From the NCBI GenBank assembly GCA_964519905.1, contig CAZFLN010000002.1:19815-83814 (forward strand): 64,000 bases of DNA, given 5' to 3'. The position numbers and the translations under genes are program-made. Under the pieces are notes generated by a model that was not told the DNA's origin, did no database searches, and saw only the letters and a list, made by a program, of their open reading frames with translations. Source of the stretch: CAZFLN01 sp964519905 (GTDB lineage: Bacteria > Patescibacteriota > Microgenomatia > UBA1400 > UBA1396). Each line of letters opens with the position of its first letter. Positions within the stretch are counted from its first letter, which is position 1. Below, one piece after another: positions 16,255-25,545 of this stretch.

Positions 16255-16707
16255 TTATATTCGAACAACTCGCATCTCACCAACAGTGATGTTCTCACCA
16301 ACCTTAGCAGTCAGTGTCTTGATCAGGTCACTGATCTTTAGTTTGCCATCACGAATGTATTCTTGATCGAGCAATTCTTCCACAGTTTCTGGATTCATGC
16401 TGGCAGCTTGCATCGCTACTTCGCGAGCGAGCTGTTGGAACTCTTCGTTGCGAGCCACGAAATCGGTTTCGCACAAAAGAGTAACCAAAGCAGCAACCTT
16501 ACCAGTGCTATGGACGTATGAACCAACAAAACCTTCTTTGGTTTCGCGATCAGACTTCTTCGCAGCGCGGACAAGACCACGATCAAACACGATCTTCTTG
16601 GCTTTGTCGTAGTTGCCTTCAGCTTCTTCCAAAGCTTTCTTGGCTTCCATTACACCAGCGCCAGTTTCTTCACGCAGTTTCTTGATATCTTCCATTGAGG
16701 CAGCCAT
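16255..16707 (-). CDS. tsf: Elongation factor Ts, short form
   Basis: EF-Ts is the nucleotide exchange factor of EF-Tu. The 150-aa protein has the N-terminal UBA-like domain (IKKLREETGAGVMEAKKALE) and the EF-Tu-contact motif CETDFVARNEEF. It is much shorter than E. coli EF-Ts (about 283 aa), with only one core subdomain. It is 9 bp after rpsB with an AAGGAG site in the gap. Confidence 0.95.
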   Translation of the reverse strand: MAASMEDIKKLREETGAGVMEAKKALEEAEGNYDKAKKIVFDRGLVRAAKKSDRETKEGFVGSYVHSTGKVAALVTLLCETDFVARNEEFQQLAREVAMQAASMNPETVEELLDQEYIRDGKLKISDLIKTLTAKVGENITVGEMRVVRI

Positions 16708-16716
16708 GGGTTCTCC

Positions 16717-17421
16717 TTACTTCTTTGCCTGCAGTTTTTTGCCTTCGGCGTATGCCTGTGCCACCATGCTGGTTAAGAGCTTGATGGAAGAAACAGCATC
16801 GTCGTTTCCAGGAATTACAATATCAGCAAGTTCAGGATTTCCATTACTGTCGATCACAGCAAGCACTGGAACATTCATGATTTTTGCTTCTTTGGCAGCA
16901 ACTTCTTCTTCGTTAATGTCGATGACAAATAAGGCATCTGGAACTCGCTTGAGTTCAGCCACACCACCGAAGAAACGCTCCAGACGGTCAATGTCCTTCT
17001 GGATTTGCATGCGCTCGTACTTGGTGTAGTGATCAAATTTACCAGTAGCCAACCCACTCTTCAGTCGGTTCATTTTGTCGATAGATTTGAAAACTTGTTC
17101 CCAGTTCGTTAAGAAACCACCCATCCAGCGAGTTGCGATGTACATGGCACTGGCTTCTTCTGCAGCGGCTTTTACCACTTCTTGGGCTTGACGCTTAGTA
17201 CCAACAAAAACAAGGTTTTTACCGGCTTTTCCAAGCTCATATGCGGTTTGCATAGCGGCTTCTAACTGTTCACCAGTTTTGACCAAGTCAAAAATATGCA
17301 CGCCGTCGCGCTCGTCAAAAATGAAGTCTCGCATCTTAGGATTCCAGCGATGTGCCTGGTGGCCAAAGTGAACGCCCGCTTCGAGCAGTTCCTTTAAATC
17401 GATATTTGTCGTGTATGACAT
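16717..17421 (-). CDS. rpsB: Ribosomal protein S2
   Basis: S2 is a 30S protein needed for S1 binding in many bacteria. The 234-aa protein shows LLEAGVHFGHQAHRWNPKM, FVGTKRQAQEVV, RWMGGFLTNW and PVLAVIDSNGNPELADIVIPGNDDA. The ATG at 17421 follows AAGGAG; the frame upstream to 17466 is leader. It forms the classic rpsB-tsf operon. Confidence 0.97.
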   Translation of the reverse strand: MSYTTNIDLKELLEAGVHFGHQAHRWNPKMRDFIFDERDGVHIFDLVKTGEQLEAAMQTAYELGKAGKNLVFVGTKRQAQEVVKAAAEEASAMYIATRWMGGFLTNWEQVFKSIDKMNRLKSGLATGKFDHYTKYERMQIQKDIDRLERFFGGVAELKRVPDALFVIDINEEEVAAKEAKIMNVPVLAVIDSNGNPELADIVIPGNDDAVSSIKLLTSMVAQAYAEGKKLQAKK

Positions 17422-17508
17422 AGCTCCTTTTCCTCCTCCCCGAGTCTGGACCGTCGTGATCTTCACGAATCGGCAGGATGCCGCGACCGGGTGTTAATTT
17501 TGTTTCGA
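17422..17508 (-). promoter_or_regulatory. rpsB leader (possible autoregulatory site)
   Basis: An extended -10 (TGATACAAT; hexamer 17515-17520) places the start near 17508 and leaves a leader of about 87 nt, long for this window. It contains the hairpin CGTGA/TCACG and GC-rich complementary stretches. rpsB leaders are often S2 targets; a match to known motifs was not tested. Confidence 0.45.
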
Positions 17509-17564
17509 ACCGTTATTGTATCAGAAAAAATTGAACAAACAAGGTTTTTTAAGGATGCAGAATG

Positions 17565-18476
17565 CTAATTCTCCCCTGCCAATCGCGCCGCACTCTGCAA
17601 CAAGCATGCTCGAGTCACTGGACCAACGCCACCTGGCACGGGAGTAAACCACTCTGCTTTCTGCTGAGCCTCCCCAGTAAATTCAGCGTGTGGAGCGCCA
17701 ACATCAACTAACCAAGCATTTTGTTTTATACACTCGGCTCCAACAAGATTTTGTTTCCCGGTGGCCGAGACAATCACGTCAAATTCTGGCAAAACCACTG
17801 AAAGGTCTTCTTGCGAAGAAATAAGACGATTCTCCACTCCCAGAATACTTAAACCGGCAGCGGTGGGACGACCAACGATCTGTGACCGCCCAATAACCGC
17901 AACATTTTTGGAACGAAGAATCTCGATCGATCCTGCCAGAGAAAAGAGAATTTCAATGACGGCGGCCGCCGTGGCTGGGAGGAGAATGTTGCGCACCGTT
18001 GCTTCCGGCGGCCGCATTCTTGCCAACACTTGTTGCGCATGACGCTCTACACTCGCCAACTGTTCTGGGCCAAGACCGTCAACATCTTTTTCTGGCGCAA
18101 TGGTCTCACTCACTCTGCCCCACCAAGCGTCAAAGTCCGATTGTGTTCCACCGGTAAATTCTTGAAACTGCGCACTGGTTGGCTTTTGAACGAGGACACC
18201 ATGAATAGCTGAATTTTTGTTCGCCCCTACAACCGCTCGGACCCATGTTTCCACCGGATCACCAATCGATAACGCTTGTGTGGTGTAACGAATTCCATGT
18301 GCTTCGGCATCTCGCTGTTTCAGCTTGGTGTATAACACACTGGCTTCGTCTTCGTACGGAAAAATAGAGTGCAGCGTTACCGGCAGCAAAGCACTCTGCT
18401 GTCGCTGTGCCACAACGTTGTCCACATCGGACAAAATCTGTTGAGCAAAGGCACGACCATTAAATTGCATGCCCAT
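17565..18476 (-). CDS. folD: Methylene-THF dehydrogenase/cyclohydrolase
   Basis: FolD interconverts methylene-, methenyl- and formyl-tetrahydrofolate with NADP. The 303-aa protein has the catalytic Lys region (SVLYTKLKQRDAEAHGI), PEKDVDGLGP, the nucleotide loop GRSQIVGRPTAAGL and PVPGGVGPVT. It ends an operon with glyA, the serine-driven source of one-carbon units; fmt elsewhere in the window consumes the formyl-THF. Confidence 0.96.
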   Translation of the reverse strand: MGMQFNGRAFAQQILSDVDNVVAQRQQSALLPVTLHSIFPYEDEASVLYTKLKQRDAEAHGIRYTTQALSIGDPVETWVRAVVGANKNSAIHGVLVQKPTSAQFQEFTGGTQSDFDAWWGRVSETIAPEKDVDGLGPEQLASVERHAQQVLARMRPPEATVRNILLPATAAAVIEILFSLAGSIEILRSKNVAVIGRSQIVGRPTAAGLSILGVENRLISSQEDLSVVLPEFDVIVSATGKQNLVGAECIKQNAWLVDVGAPHAEFTGEAQQKAEWFTPVPGGVGPVTRACLLQSAARLAGEN

Positions 18477-18489
18477 ATTGTCTCACGCG

Positions 18490-19347
18490 TTAGACTTCGT
18501 CAGCCAAGAGACTTCGAATACGAGAAATATTTTCAGCGTCAGGGCCATTTCCATCGAGTCCTGGAGCTTCCGTGATGAGTGGAACAGACTGCAACTGAGG
18601 GTGATGCAGGACACTCAGTAAATCTACTCTTGGAATGTTCCCTTCGCCAATATTGGCATGGCGATCACGTCCAGAACCCAAGGTGTCTCGAGAATCATTC
18701 AGGTGAATACACCGGAGCGAGTCCCACAAAGAATACTCTTCGAGAGCTGTAAAAAGGTTTTTTCCTTCAACATTCTCTGTGGTATATCCAGCTGCCCAGC
18801 CGTGACACGTGTCATAACACCAGCCAAGATTCGGATGATCAACTGCATCAAGGAGCCAACGAATTTCTGCTAAATCTGAACAAAGTTTGCCTTTTTGACC
18901 AGCAGAGTTCTCTATCAAAAATGGAACGGGAGAATCAATCGTTTGTAAAAAACTGCGCAGTCCAGTGGCTACTTGCTCTCGCACTGCTTCCCACCCACGA
19001 CCTTGGTGCGAACCTAAGTGCACCACCACACCTGCGCAGTCAAAATACTTCCCCATGTGGAAATCGTATTCTAGTGCTTTCCAGGATTTTGCCACGGACT
19101 CGGGTGAATCACTGGCCATATTCACTAAGTACAAAGCGTGAACAAAAATTGGAGCTATGCCGGCTTGGGCGGCCGCCGCTTGAAGCGCTTTACCACGTTC
19201 TGGGTCGACCGGCGGCCGCCCCCAAGTTCGTGGAGAACCAGTAAAAATCTGGAGCGCAGTGGCCTCAATTTCTACAGCTTTGGTCACGGCGTTTGGGTAT
19301 CCTCCAGCTGCTGAAAGGTGTCCACCAACCGCTCGTACCGGACTCAT
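18490..19347 (-). CDS. nfo: Deoxyribonuclease IV (AP endonuclease)
   Basis: Endonuclease IV cuts 5' to abasic sites in base excision repair. The 285-aa protein carries the zinc-site motifs of the family: HLSAAGG, VVHLGSHQG, LIENSAGQ, YDTCHGWAAGY, HLNDS and RHANIGEG, ending with ITEAPG. Its start overlaps the glyA stop by 4 bp, and folD follows 13 bp later. Confidence 0.96.
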   Translation of the reverse strand: MSPVRAVGGHLSAAGGYPNAVTKAVEIEATALQIFTGSPRTWGRPPVDPERGKALQAAAAQAGIAPIFVHALYLVNMASDSPESVAKSWKALEYDFHMGKYFDCAGVVVHLGSHQGRGWEAVREQVATGLRSFLQTIDSPVPFLIENSAGQKGKLCSDLAEIRWLLDAVDHPNLGWCYDTCHGWAAGYTTENVEGKNLFTALEEYSLWDSLRCIHLNDSRDTLGSGRDRHANIGEGNIPRVDLLSVLHHPQLQSVPLITEAPGLDGNGPDAENISRIRSLLADEV

Positions 19348-20663
19348 GTTCGTGCCTCGAGCTCAATTGGAAACTGTGCACAGAGCGCTTCTACTTCGGT
19401 ACGAATTGCGTGCAACTCTGCAGATGACTTTGCCCACTTCTTGGCAGCAGATATGACCGCGCGTCGCTCCTCTTTGGTGCTTTCTGGAGTCAGCGCAAAC
19501 TGTCTCGTAAGCTCTGCGACGCGCGCAACCCAACCGGCAATTAACTGCATCTCTGCTTCTTTCATGCCGCGAGTGGTGAGCGAAGGCGTGCCAAGACGCA
19601 CACCAGACGGATAAAACGGCGGAAACGGATCATTTGGCACTGTATTTTTATTCGCCACAATTCCAGCTTGCGCCAGCGCAAAAGCCATTTGTGTGCCTCC
19701 GCCCCAGTCACTCAAGTCCAAGATCATCAAGTGTGTTTCGGTTCCGTCTCCTACTAATTTGAGACTTGCTGCTTTGAGTCCATCCGCCAAAGCTCGAGCA
19801 TTCGTGCGAATCTGTGTGGCATACTGTTGAAATTCAGGTGTACTCGCCTGCTCTAAAGCCATGGCAATACCAGCGGTTGTGTTATTGTGCGGACCACCCT
19901 GCAAGCCAGGGAATACCGCCTTGTCTATTTTGGCTGCCAGTTCTGGATCGCGATCTAAGCCTTTTTGCGTCACCAAAATCATCGCTCCCCGCGGACCACG
20001 AAGGGTCTTGTGTGTGGTGGTCATGACAACGTGAGCATACGGAACCGGATCTGGGTGTTCTCCAGCCACGACCAACCCAGCTACGTGCGAAATATCAGCC
20101 ACTAACCACGCTCCAACTTCGTCGGCAATTTCGGCAAAGACGGAAAAATCAAGTTCAAATGGATAAGCCGTGTTCCCAATAATAATCATCTGGGGTTTTT
20201 CCTGTTGTGCGAGTGTACGCAACGCGGCAATATCTATACGAGCGCGATTGTCAAGACCAAACTGCACGGTCTTGTAAAAAGTGCCACCAAAAGTGACCTT
20301 GGGATGACCATGCGTCAAATGCCCACCACTGCTCAGTTGCAACCCGAGCATGGTGTCACCAGGCTGTAACAGCGCCATCTGGATAGCCGAGTTCGCTGGA
20401 CTGCCACTATATGGCTGCACATTTACATTGGGAACGCCAAAGAGTTTCTTGGCCAACTCCTGCGCCGCAGTCTCTACTTGGTCCACAACTTCATTGCCTT
20501 CGTAGTACCGCTTGCCAGCGTATCCTTCGGAGTATTTATTCATGAAGCAGGAGCCAACGAGCGCCATCACTTCTGGAGACGTGTAGTTCTCCGAAGGAAT
20601 CATCTGCAGCGTTCGCTGCTGACGATCTTGTTCTTGGCGGAGGAGGTCAAATAATTGGCTCAT
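19344..20663 (-). CDS. glyA: Serine hydroxymethyltransferase
   Basis: GlyA is a PLP enzyme that turns serine and THF into glycine and methylene-THF. The 439-aa protein has YYEGNEVVDQVE, QPYSGSPAN, the PLP Lys in TTTHKTLRGPRGAM and the C-terminal GTPSLTTRGMKE. It sits in the operon tmk-glyA-nfo-folD, linking one-carbon supply with dTMP use. Confidence 0.97.
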   Translation of the reverse strand: MSQLFDLLRQEQDRQQRTLQMIPSENYTSPEVMALVGSCFMNKYSEGYAGKRYYEGNEVVDQVETAAQELAKKLFGVPNVNVQPYSGSPANSAIQMALLQPGDTMLGLQLSSGGHLTHGHPKVTFGGTFYKTVQFGLDNRARIDIAALRTLAQQEKPQMIIIGNTAYPFELDFSVFAEIADEVGAWLVADISHVAGLVVAGEHPDPVPYAHVVMTTTHKTLRGPRGAMILVTQKGLDRDPELAAKIDKAVFPGLQGGPHNNTTAGIAMALEQASTPEFQQYATQIRTNARALADGLKAASLKLVGDGTETHLMILDLSDWGGGTQMAFALAQAGIVANKNTVPNDPFPPFYPSGVRLGTPSLTTRGMKEAEMQLIAGWVARVAELTRQFALTPESTKEERRAVISAAKKWAKSSAELHAIRTEVEALCAQFPIELEART

Positions 20664-20669
20664 AGATTT

Positions 20670-21353
20670 CTATTTCTCCTCGCACATTTTTCTTTTTACG
20701 ACTTCGTCCCAGAGAGCTTCTTCAATTTGTTCAATTGTTCGACTGGCGTCGACAGTAATCCAACGATCTCGAGTATCTTTCTTGGCCACAGATAAGTAGG
20801 CTGAACGCACCTTTTGGTGGAAATCGAGTGCTTCCATGTCAAGCCGGTCCATTTTCTTGCCGCCTTCGGTTTCTGCTTCGAGACGTCGGCGCTCAAGCCC
20901 AATTTCTGGGTCGAGATCGAGCAAGAAGGTGACATCTGGGAATGTTTTGTCGGTAGAAATATCATTGAGTTGCTCAATCAGATCCTCCCCAAATCCGCGA
21001 ACAATTCCCTGATACACCACAGACGAGTCACGCGTACGGTCCATTAAAACAATTTTGCCAGCTTCTAAACTTGGGATCACCACTTCACGATACAACTGCG
21101 CCCGCGCGGCCTGAAACAAGAGCACTTCCGTGGTGTACGCAATACCGATATTCTTTGACGACAACACAACATTGCGAATTTCTTCAGAAATTGGCGTGCC
21201 ACCTGGCTCACGGAGGGCGACTACTTCGCGACCGCAAGCGTAAAAATGGTCACGCATGCGCTTAATCTGCACGGTCTTCCCGCCACCTTCTCCGCCCTCA
21301 AAAGAAATGAGTTTTCCGGTTCGTGGTTTTGCAGACTTGGTGGTTGTGGGCAT
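20670..21353 (-). CDS. tmk: Thymidylate kinase
   Basis: Tmk phosphorylates dTMP to dTDP. The 227-aa protein has the P-loop FEGGEGGGKT, the DRx motif in LMDRTRDSSVVYQG, and a lid region with basic residues (GLERRRLEAETEGGKKMDRL). It is the first gene of the tmk-glyA-nfo-folD operon; a TACTAT box and an AAGGA site lie upstream. Confidence 0.95.
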   Translation of the reverse strand: MPTTTKSAKPRTGKLISFEGGEGGGKTVQIKRMRDHFYACGREVVALREPGGTPISEEIRNVVLSSKNIGIAYTTEVLLFQAARAQLYREVVIPSLEAGKIVLMDRTRDSSVVYQGIVRGFGEDLIEQLNDISTDKTFPDVTFLLDLDPEIGLERRRLEAETEGGKKMDRLDMEALDFHQKVRSAYLSVAKKDTRDRWITVDASRTIEQIEEALWDEVVKRKMCEEK

Positions 21354-21470
21354 AAGAGTTCCTTTTTATTTCTATAGTATTCTCTGGTTGGTTTAGCGTA
21401 GCACGGGGAAGACTGAAATTGGAGCCAACACTTTCTCTCTGATTGGCAAGCGTATTTTTTGCTCTGCAGA

Positions 21471-22292
21471 TTAAGGAAGAGGAAGTTCTAAAGCAGAACC
21501 TTTTCTGCTAACTGGCAAACCATAAAAATACTCATTCCCAAATATATCTCTCCATTCCTGCTTGCAGTTTTTTACAATTGTCTTGATTTCCCCTCTGTCT
21601 CGCTGAAACTGCCTCGCAGGATACTTCACCATATTGCGAGCCATTTTTTCGAGCAGGGCATCTTCCGGATTTTGGACACAAACACAGAGCGCCTTCCAGG
21701 CTGCTAAAATAATTTCCCAAGCATGGTGAGAAATTTCAGCATGGAGCTTGGGTCTTGATTCGACGCCAACGTTTTCAGTGTCTTCCAGCTGTTTCACTTT
21801 TTTCGTGATGAGATCTGAAAGTACCTGAATTCTAGTGAGCGTATTTTGATAACTCTGCTCGTGGGCTGGCTTCCATTTTTGCCCTGATAATTCCCAAGGA
21901 GACTGCTCTCTGCGTAAAGATTCTGGAAGATTTTTTCGAGAAAAAGACTGTAATGCTTGCCACAATTTTTCAGGTTGGAATGATGATTCTGAAGCCCCAA
22001 GAGTTGATTCTTCCAGGATCCGAAAGGCAAATATAATTACGTCACTCAACTCTTGTTGACGATAATCGGCTATTGGAAAAGCATCAATTGTCTTTGATTT
22101 TTGATCTGGGGTAACAAAACATTCATCAATTTCCCCATGCAAGAACCTCGACAGGTTCAAAAGGGAATCGCTTTCAGCCATCACCGGTCGTGCCTTGTAA
22201 AACTCTGAATGCTGCTGCAAAAAAAGCGCAAATCGCTCGAATCGTGGCGAAAGCCTCGCTCGCCCCATCCGTTCTACTGATTTTCTCGGCAT
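21471..22292 (-). CDS. Uncharacterised protein with MazG-like helical core
   Basis: I do not recognise this 273-aa, mostly helical protein as a whole. Residues about 45-95 contain LHGEIDECF and, about 30 residues later, QQELSDVIIFAFRIL. These acidic spacings (ExxxE then ExxD) resemble the magnesium-binding core of all-alpha NTP pyrophosphatases (MazG/dUTPase-type). The C-terminal half has no clear match. The gene is followed on its own strand by tmk's operon and preceded by dut and dcd, both nucleotide-sanitising enzymes, which fits such a role but does not prove it. Confidence 0.5.
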   Translation of the reverse strand: MPRKSVERMGRARLSPRFERFALFLQQHSEFYKARPVMAESDSLLNLSRFLHGEIDECFVTPDQKSKTIDAFPIADYRQQELSDVIIFAFRILEESTLGASESSFQPEKLWQALQSFSRKNLPESLRREQSPWELSGQKWKPAHEQSYQNTLTRIQVLSDLITKKVKQLEDTENVGVESRPKLHAEISHHAWEIILAAWKALCVCVQNPEDALLEKMARNMVKYPARQFQRDRGEIKTIVKNCKQEWRDIFGNEYFYGLPVSRKGSALELPLP

Positions 22293-22405
22293 GCTCCCCT
22301 ACTTCTTCTGCGAGGTCTTTCTGAGACCCGCATGGATAACAGTAGGCATGTTTACAACAGTTTGCAACCGCAAAAAATGAGGAAATTCCTCATTTTGAAA
22401 ACAAG

Positions 22406-22834
22406 CTATTTACCAGTACTTCCGAACCCACCGCGGTCAGTATTTCCAAGTTGAGTCACTTCTATCAAATCAGGTTTGGCATACGGCAGAATGAGCATTT
22501 GAACAATTCGCTCCCCTTTTTCTACTACCACCTCCTGAGTACTAAAATTATACAAAGCAGCCTGATATTCATCTGTATCTCCGCTAAAATCCGCGTCTCC
22601 AACTCCAACGCCATTGGCCAGCATTAGACTTTTTTTGTGGAGAGAGCTTCGAGCTGCAAGCATCGCCCAGTGTTGGGGGGGCAGCTGAATCGCAACGTTC
22701 AGAGGCACACGAACAACGGTTTGAGCAGGAATGGCAATGGTTTCTCTACTATATAAATCCAGCGCCACACTTCCAGCGGTCTGATACGCAGGAAGTGGTA
22801 AAGAGGTATCAAATCGCTTTATTTTGAGCTGCAT
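22406..22834 (-). CDS. dut: dUTP diphosphatase
   Basis: Dut hydrolyses dUTP to dUMP, preventing uracil incorporation and feeding dTMP synthesis. With the ATG at 22834 the protein is 142 aa. Motifs of the trimeric family are present: ARSSLHKKSLMLANGVGVGD, DYxG-like DADFSG, and the C-terminal RGGFGSTGK. The ATG overlaps the dcd stop by one base (TAATG), which indicates coupled translation. Confidence 0.95.
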   Translation of the reverse strand: MQLKIKRFDTSLPLPAYQTAGSVALDLYSRETIAIPAQTVVRVPLNVAIQLPPQHWAMLAARSSLHKKSLMLANGVGVGDADFSGDTDEYQAALYNFSTQEVVVEKGERIVQMLILPYAKPDLIEVTQLGNTDRGGFGSTGK

Positions 22835-23406
22835 TACTTCCCTTTCTTGGTTTCGAAGTCTTTCCAAATGCGCGAGGCTGTGGGAGTGTCCTGATGCTGA
22901 TATTTGGCATTGGTTCCATAGGGAATCGTAGCCGGTGTTTTCAGTTCTAAGATAGCAAGTTGAGCAATTCGCATTCCCGCATAGAGTTTAATTGGAAGAT
23001 TACTAATATTACTCATTTCCAGCGTTAAATATCCGCTAAATCCGGGTTTTATGAGCGAGGCTGTGGCATGAACAATCAACCCAATTCGGCCTAAACTGGA
23101 ACGTCCTTCTAAAATTCCACCCACTTTGTGGGACAGTGTGACAATCTCCGCGGTGCTTCCAAGCACAAACTCACCAGGGTGAATAACGAACGAATCATCA
23201 CTTGGATCCGCTTCGACCGCGTGAGTGACGTCAAATTCTTGCTTTACATCGATGTGCGTCATCGAAGTATTATGGAACGTACGAAATTGGCGGTGCAGAG
23301 TGAGGTCAATGGTTGCTCCAGAAACGTGCTCTGACACAAATGGTTGCACCGAAATATCTCCCGCTGCTTGCGCTGCGAGTATGTCGTGATCGGAGTACAT
23401 GGACAT
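22834..23406 (-). CDS. dcd: dCTP deaminase
   Basis: Dcd deaminates dCTP to dUTP, which Dut then converts to dUMP; the two genes are coupled here. The 190-aa protein has the family motif EGRSSLGRIGLIVHATA, followed by GFSGYLTLEMSN. The alternative ATG two codons in (MYSDHDI) is equally likely. It follows topA by 3 bp. Confidence 0.94.
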   Translation of the reverse strand: MSMYSDHDILAAQAAGDISVQPFVSEHVSGATIDLTLHRQFRTFHNTSMTHIDVKQEFDVTHAVEADPSDDSFVIHPGEFVLGSTAEIVTLSHKVGGILEGRSSLGRIGLIVHATASLIKPGFSGYLTLEMSNISNLPIKLYAGMRIAQLAILELKTPATIPYGTNAKYQHQDTPTASRIWKDFETKKGK

Positions 23407-23409
23407 TGC

Positions 23410-25494
23410 CTATCCTTCTTGAGTTTGTTCGCTATTCTTCTCTTCGTTTTCTGGCTTTGGTTTGTTCCAAGAAGCAAAGTCACAGTCTGGGTAACGAGAA
23501 CATCCATAGAATGGGCGACCCTTTTTACTGCGCTTGAGCACGACGTCACCTTCGTTACATTTTGGACAGACCATGTCAATCTTCTGTAAGAATGGTTCGG
23601 TATACTTACATTCTGGATAGCGACAACACGCCACAAACTTTCCAAATCGACCTGTACGAATCACTAATTCACCATGAGTCGCTTCACGCATTGCTTGACG
23701 TAAGTCCGTTGAGGTTCCTGTCATGCCTGAGAGCGTTTTCTTCTGTTCAACCAGTTTCTCGAAGTCAGCTTCTGGAACACCACATTCAGGACAGGTTTTA
23801 TTGAGTGGCTCCACTGGCACTGGCATGCGCTCGGCGGTCTCTTCTACGGCTGCCAACTTTTCGGAAAACGGACCAAAGAAGTCCTTCATGACCAACTGCC
23901 ACTCTTTCTCGCCGAGCGCGATGGCGTCGAGGTCATTTTCGAGCTTTGCCGTAAAATCGTAGTCTACAACCGCGGCGAAGTTTGTTTTTAAGAAATCAAT
24001 AACAGTGCGCCCAACAGCCGTAGCCATAAACGCTTTGTTTTGGCGTTCCACGTAGCCTCGGTCTTCGATCACCGAAATAATTGAAGCGTACGTACTCGGT
24101 CGACCAATTCCTCGCTTTTCCAACTCTTTCACCAGCGAAGCGTCGTTGTAACGTGGAGGTGGCTGTGTGAATTTCTGCTCAGCTTGCCAGTCTTTGTACG
24201 TCAGTGGGGCATTCTTTTCAACTGCTGGCAAAATAACGTCATCTCCTTGTGGGAACAGCGCTGTCCAACCCGCGTGCTTAATGATAGAACCGCTCAAACG
24301 TGCCAGTAAATTTTTCGCGCCATTTTCTCCGTGCACAACAATAGTCGTGAGGTCTGACACGGCTTCGTTCATTTGACTGGCGATGAAACGACGGAAAATA
24401 AGGTCATACAGGCGAGCATGGGCAGAAGTAATTTTTCCGTTTTCTTCGATTCCTGGCTTTGGCTCGGTGGGGCGAATCGCTTCGTGCGCCTCTTGAGCAT
24501 TCTTACTTTTGGCAGCGAAGCGATTCGCCCCTGCTGGCAAGAAGTCTTTTCCAAAAGTTTCAGTAATGTAGGAACGCGCCATCTCTAAAGATTGCTCAGA
24601 CAAATTCGTCGAGTCAGTACGGTGATAGGTGATTAAACCTTCTTCGTACAGTTGTTGAGCGAGCTGCATCGTGCGCTTAGCACTCATTCCCAGCCGTGTT
24701 GAGGCTTGCTGTTGCAAAGTAGACGTTGTAAATGGAGCCAGCGATTTTCGTTTCCGCTGCTTTTTTTCGACTGATTGAATTGTATAGGTGGCTTTTGGCG
24801 CCCAGTCATGAACAGCGGTAACATGTTCTTCTTTGGTGGGCTTGTACTCTTCCCCATTCACTTGAATGACTCGAGCAATAAGTTCATCTCCCTGAGACGT
24901 AGTCGTCGTAAGATCAACTTCCCAATACTCTTCTGGCACAAACTGTTCGATCTCAATTTCTCGCTCCACAATCATTCTCAAAGCCACTGACTGTACACGA
25001 CCGGCCGAAAGACCACGTCGAACTTTTTTCCAAAGTAGAGGTGAAAGTTTATACCCCACCAAACGATCCAGCACTCGACGCGCCTGCTGGGCATCAACCA
25101 AGTCAATATTAATTTTCTTGGGATGAGCAATCGCTTCTGTAACGGCGTGCTTGGTAATTTCGTGGAAAACCGCTCGCTTGGCTTTTTTCTGCAACTCTTT
25201 GTCTTCCCAAGACTGCAACACATGCCAAGCGATCGCCTCACCTTCGCGGTCAGGGTCAGAAGCCAGATAAATGACATCGGCTTTTTTGGCGAGCGTTTTC
25301 AGCTTTTTAATTGTTTCAGCCGATCCGCGAATGGTGGCGTATTCCGGCTCAAAGTTATTCTCTACATCGACACCAAGCGTACTCTTCGGTAAATCACGCA
25401 CGTGTCCACGAGAGGCTTCCACTGCATAGGATTTGCCTAAAAATTGGCCTAATTTCTTGGCTTTGGTTGGTGACTCGACAATAACAAGATTCAT
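23410..25494 (-). CDS. topA: DNA topoisomerase I
   Basis: This type IA topoisomerase relaxes negative supercoils. The 694-aa protein begins with the TOPRIM domain (VIVESPTKAKKL, DPDREGEAIAWH), has the active-site Tyr in LITYHRTDSTNLS, and ends with two zinc-ribbon segments (CPECGVPEADF; CCRYPECKY; CPKCNEGDVV; CSRYPDCDF). It is first in a topA-dcd-dut operon. Confidence 0.97.
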   Translation of the reverse strand: MNLVIVESPTKAKKLGQFLGKSYAVEASRGHVRDLPKSTLGVDVENNFEPEYATIRGSAETIKKLKTLAKKADVIYLASDPDREGEAIAWHVLQSWEDKELQKKAKRAVFHEITKHAVTEAIAHPKKINIDLVDAQQARRVLDRLVGYKLSPLLWKKVRRGLSAGRVQSVALRMIVEREIEIEQFVPEEYWEVDLTTTTSQGDELIARVIQVNGEEYKPTKEEHVTAVHDWAPKATYTIQSVEKKQRKRKSLAPFTTSTLQQQASTRLGMSAKRTMQLAQQLYEEGLITYHRTDSTNLSEQSLEMARSYITETFGKDFLPAGANRFAAKSKNAQEAHEAIRPTEPKPGIEENGKITSAHARLYDLIFRRFIASQMNEAVSDLTTIVVHGENGAKNLLARLSGSIIKHAGWTALFPQGDDVILPAVEKNAPLTYKDWQAEQKFTQPPPRYNDASLVKELEKRGIGRPSTYASIISVIEDRGYVERQNKAFMATAVGRTVIDFLKTNFAAVVDYDFTAKLENDLDAIALGEKEWQLVMKDFFGPFSEKLAAVEETAERMPVPVEPLNKTCPECGVPEADFEKLVEQKKTLSGMTGTSTDLRQAMREATHGELVIRTGRFGKFVACCRYPECKYTEPFLQKIDMVCPKCNEGDVVLKRSKKGRPFYGCSRYPDCDFASWNKPKPENEEKNSEQTQEG

Positions 25495-25545
25495 ATATGT
25501 GTAGGTATTCTATCCGAAATTCGGTGGTTTCTATACTAAGACAAA

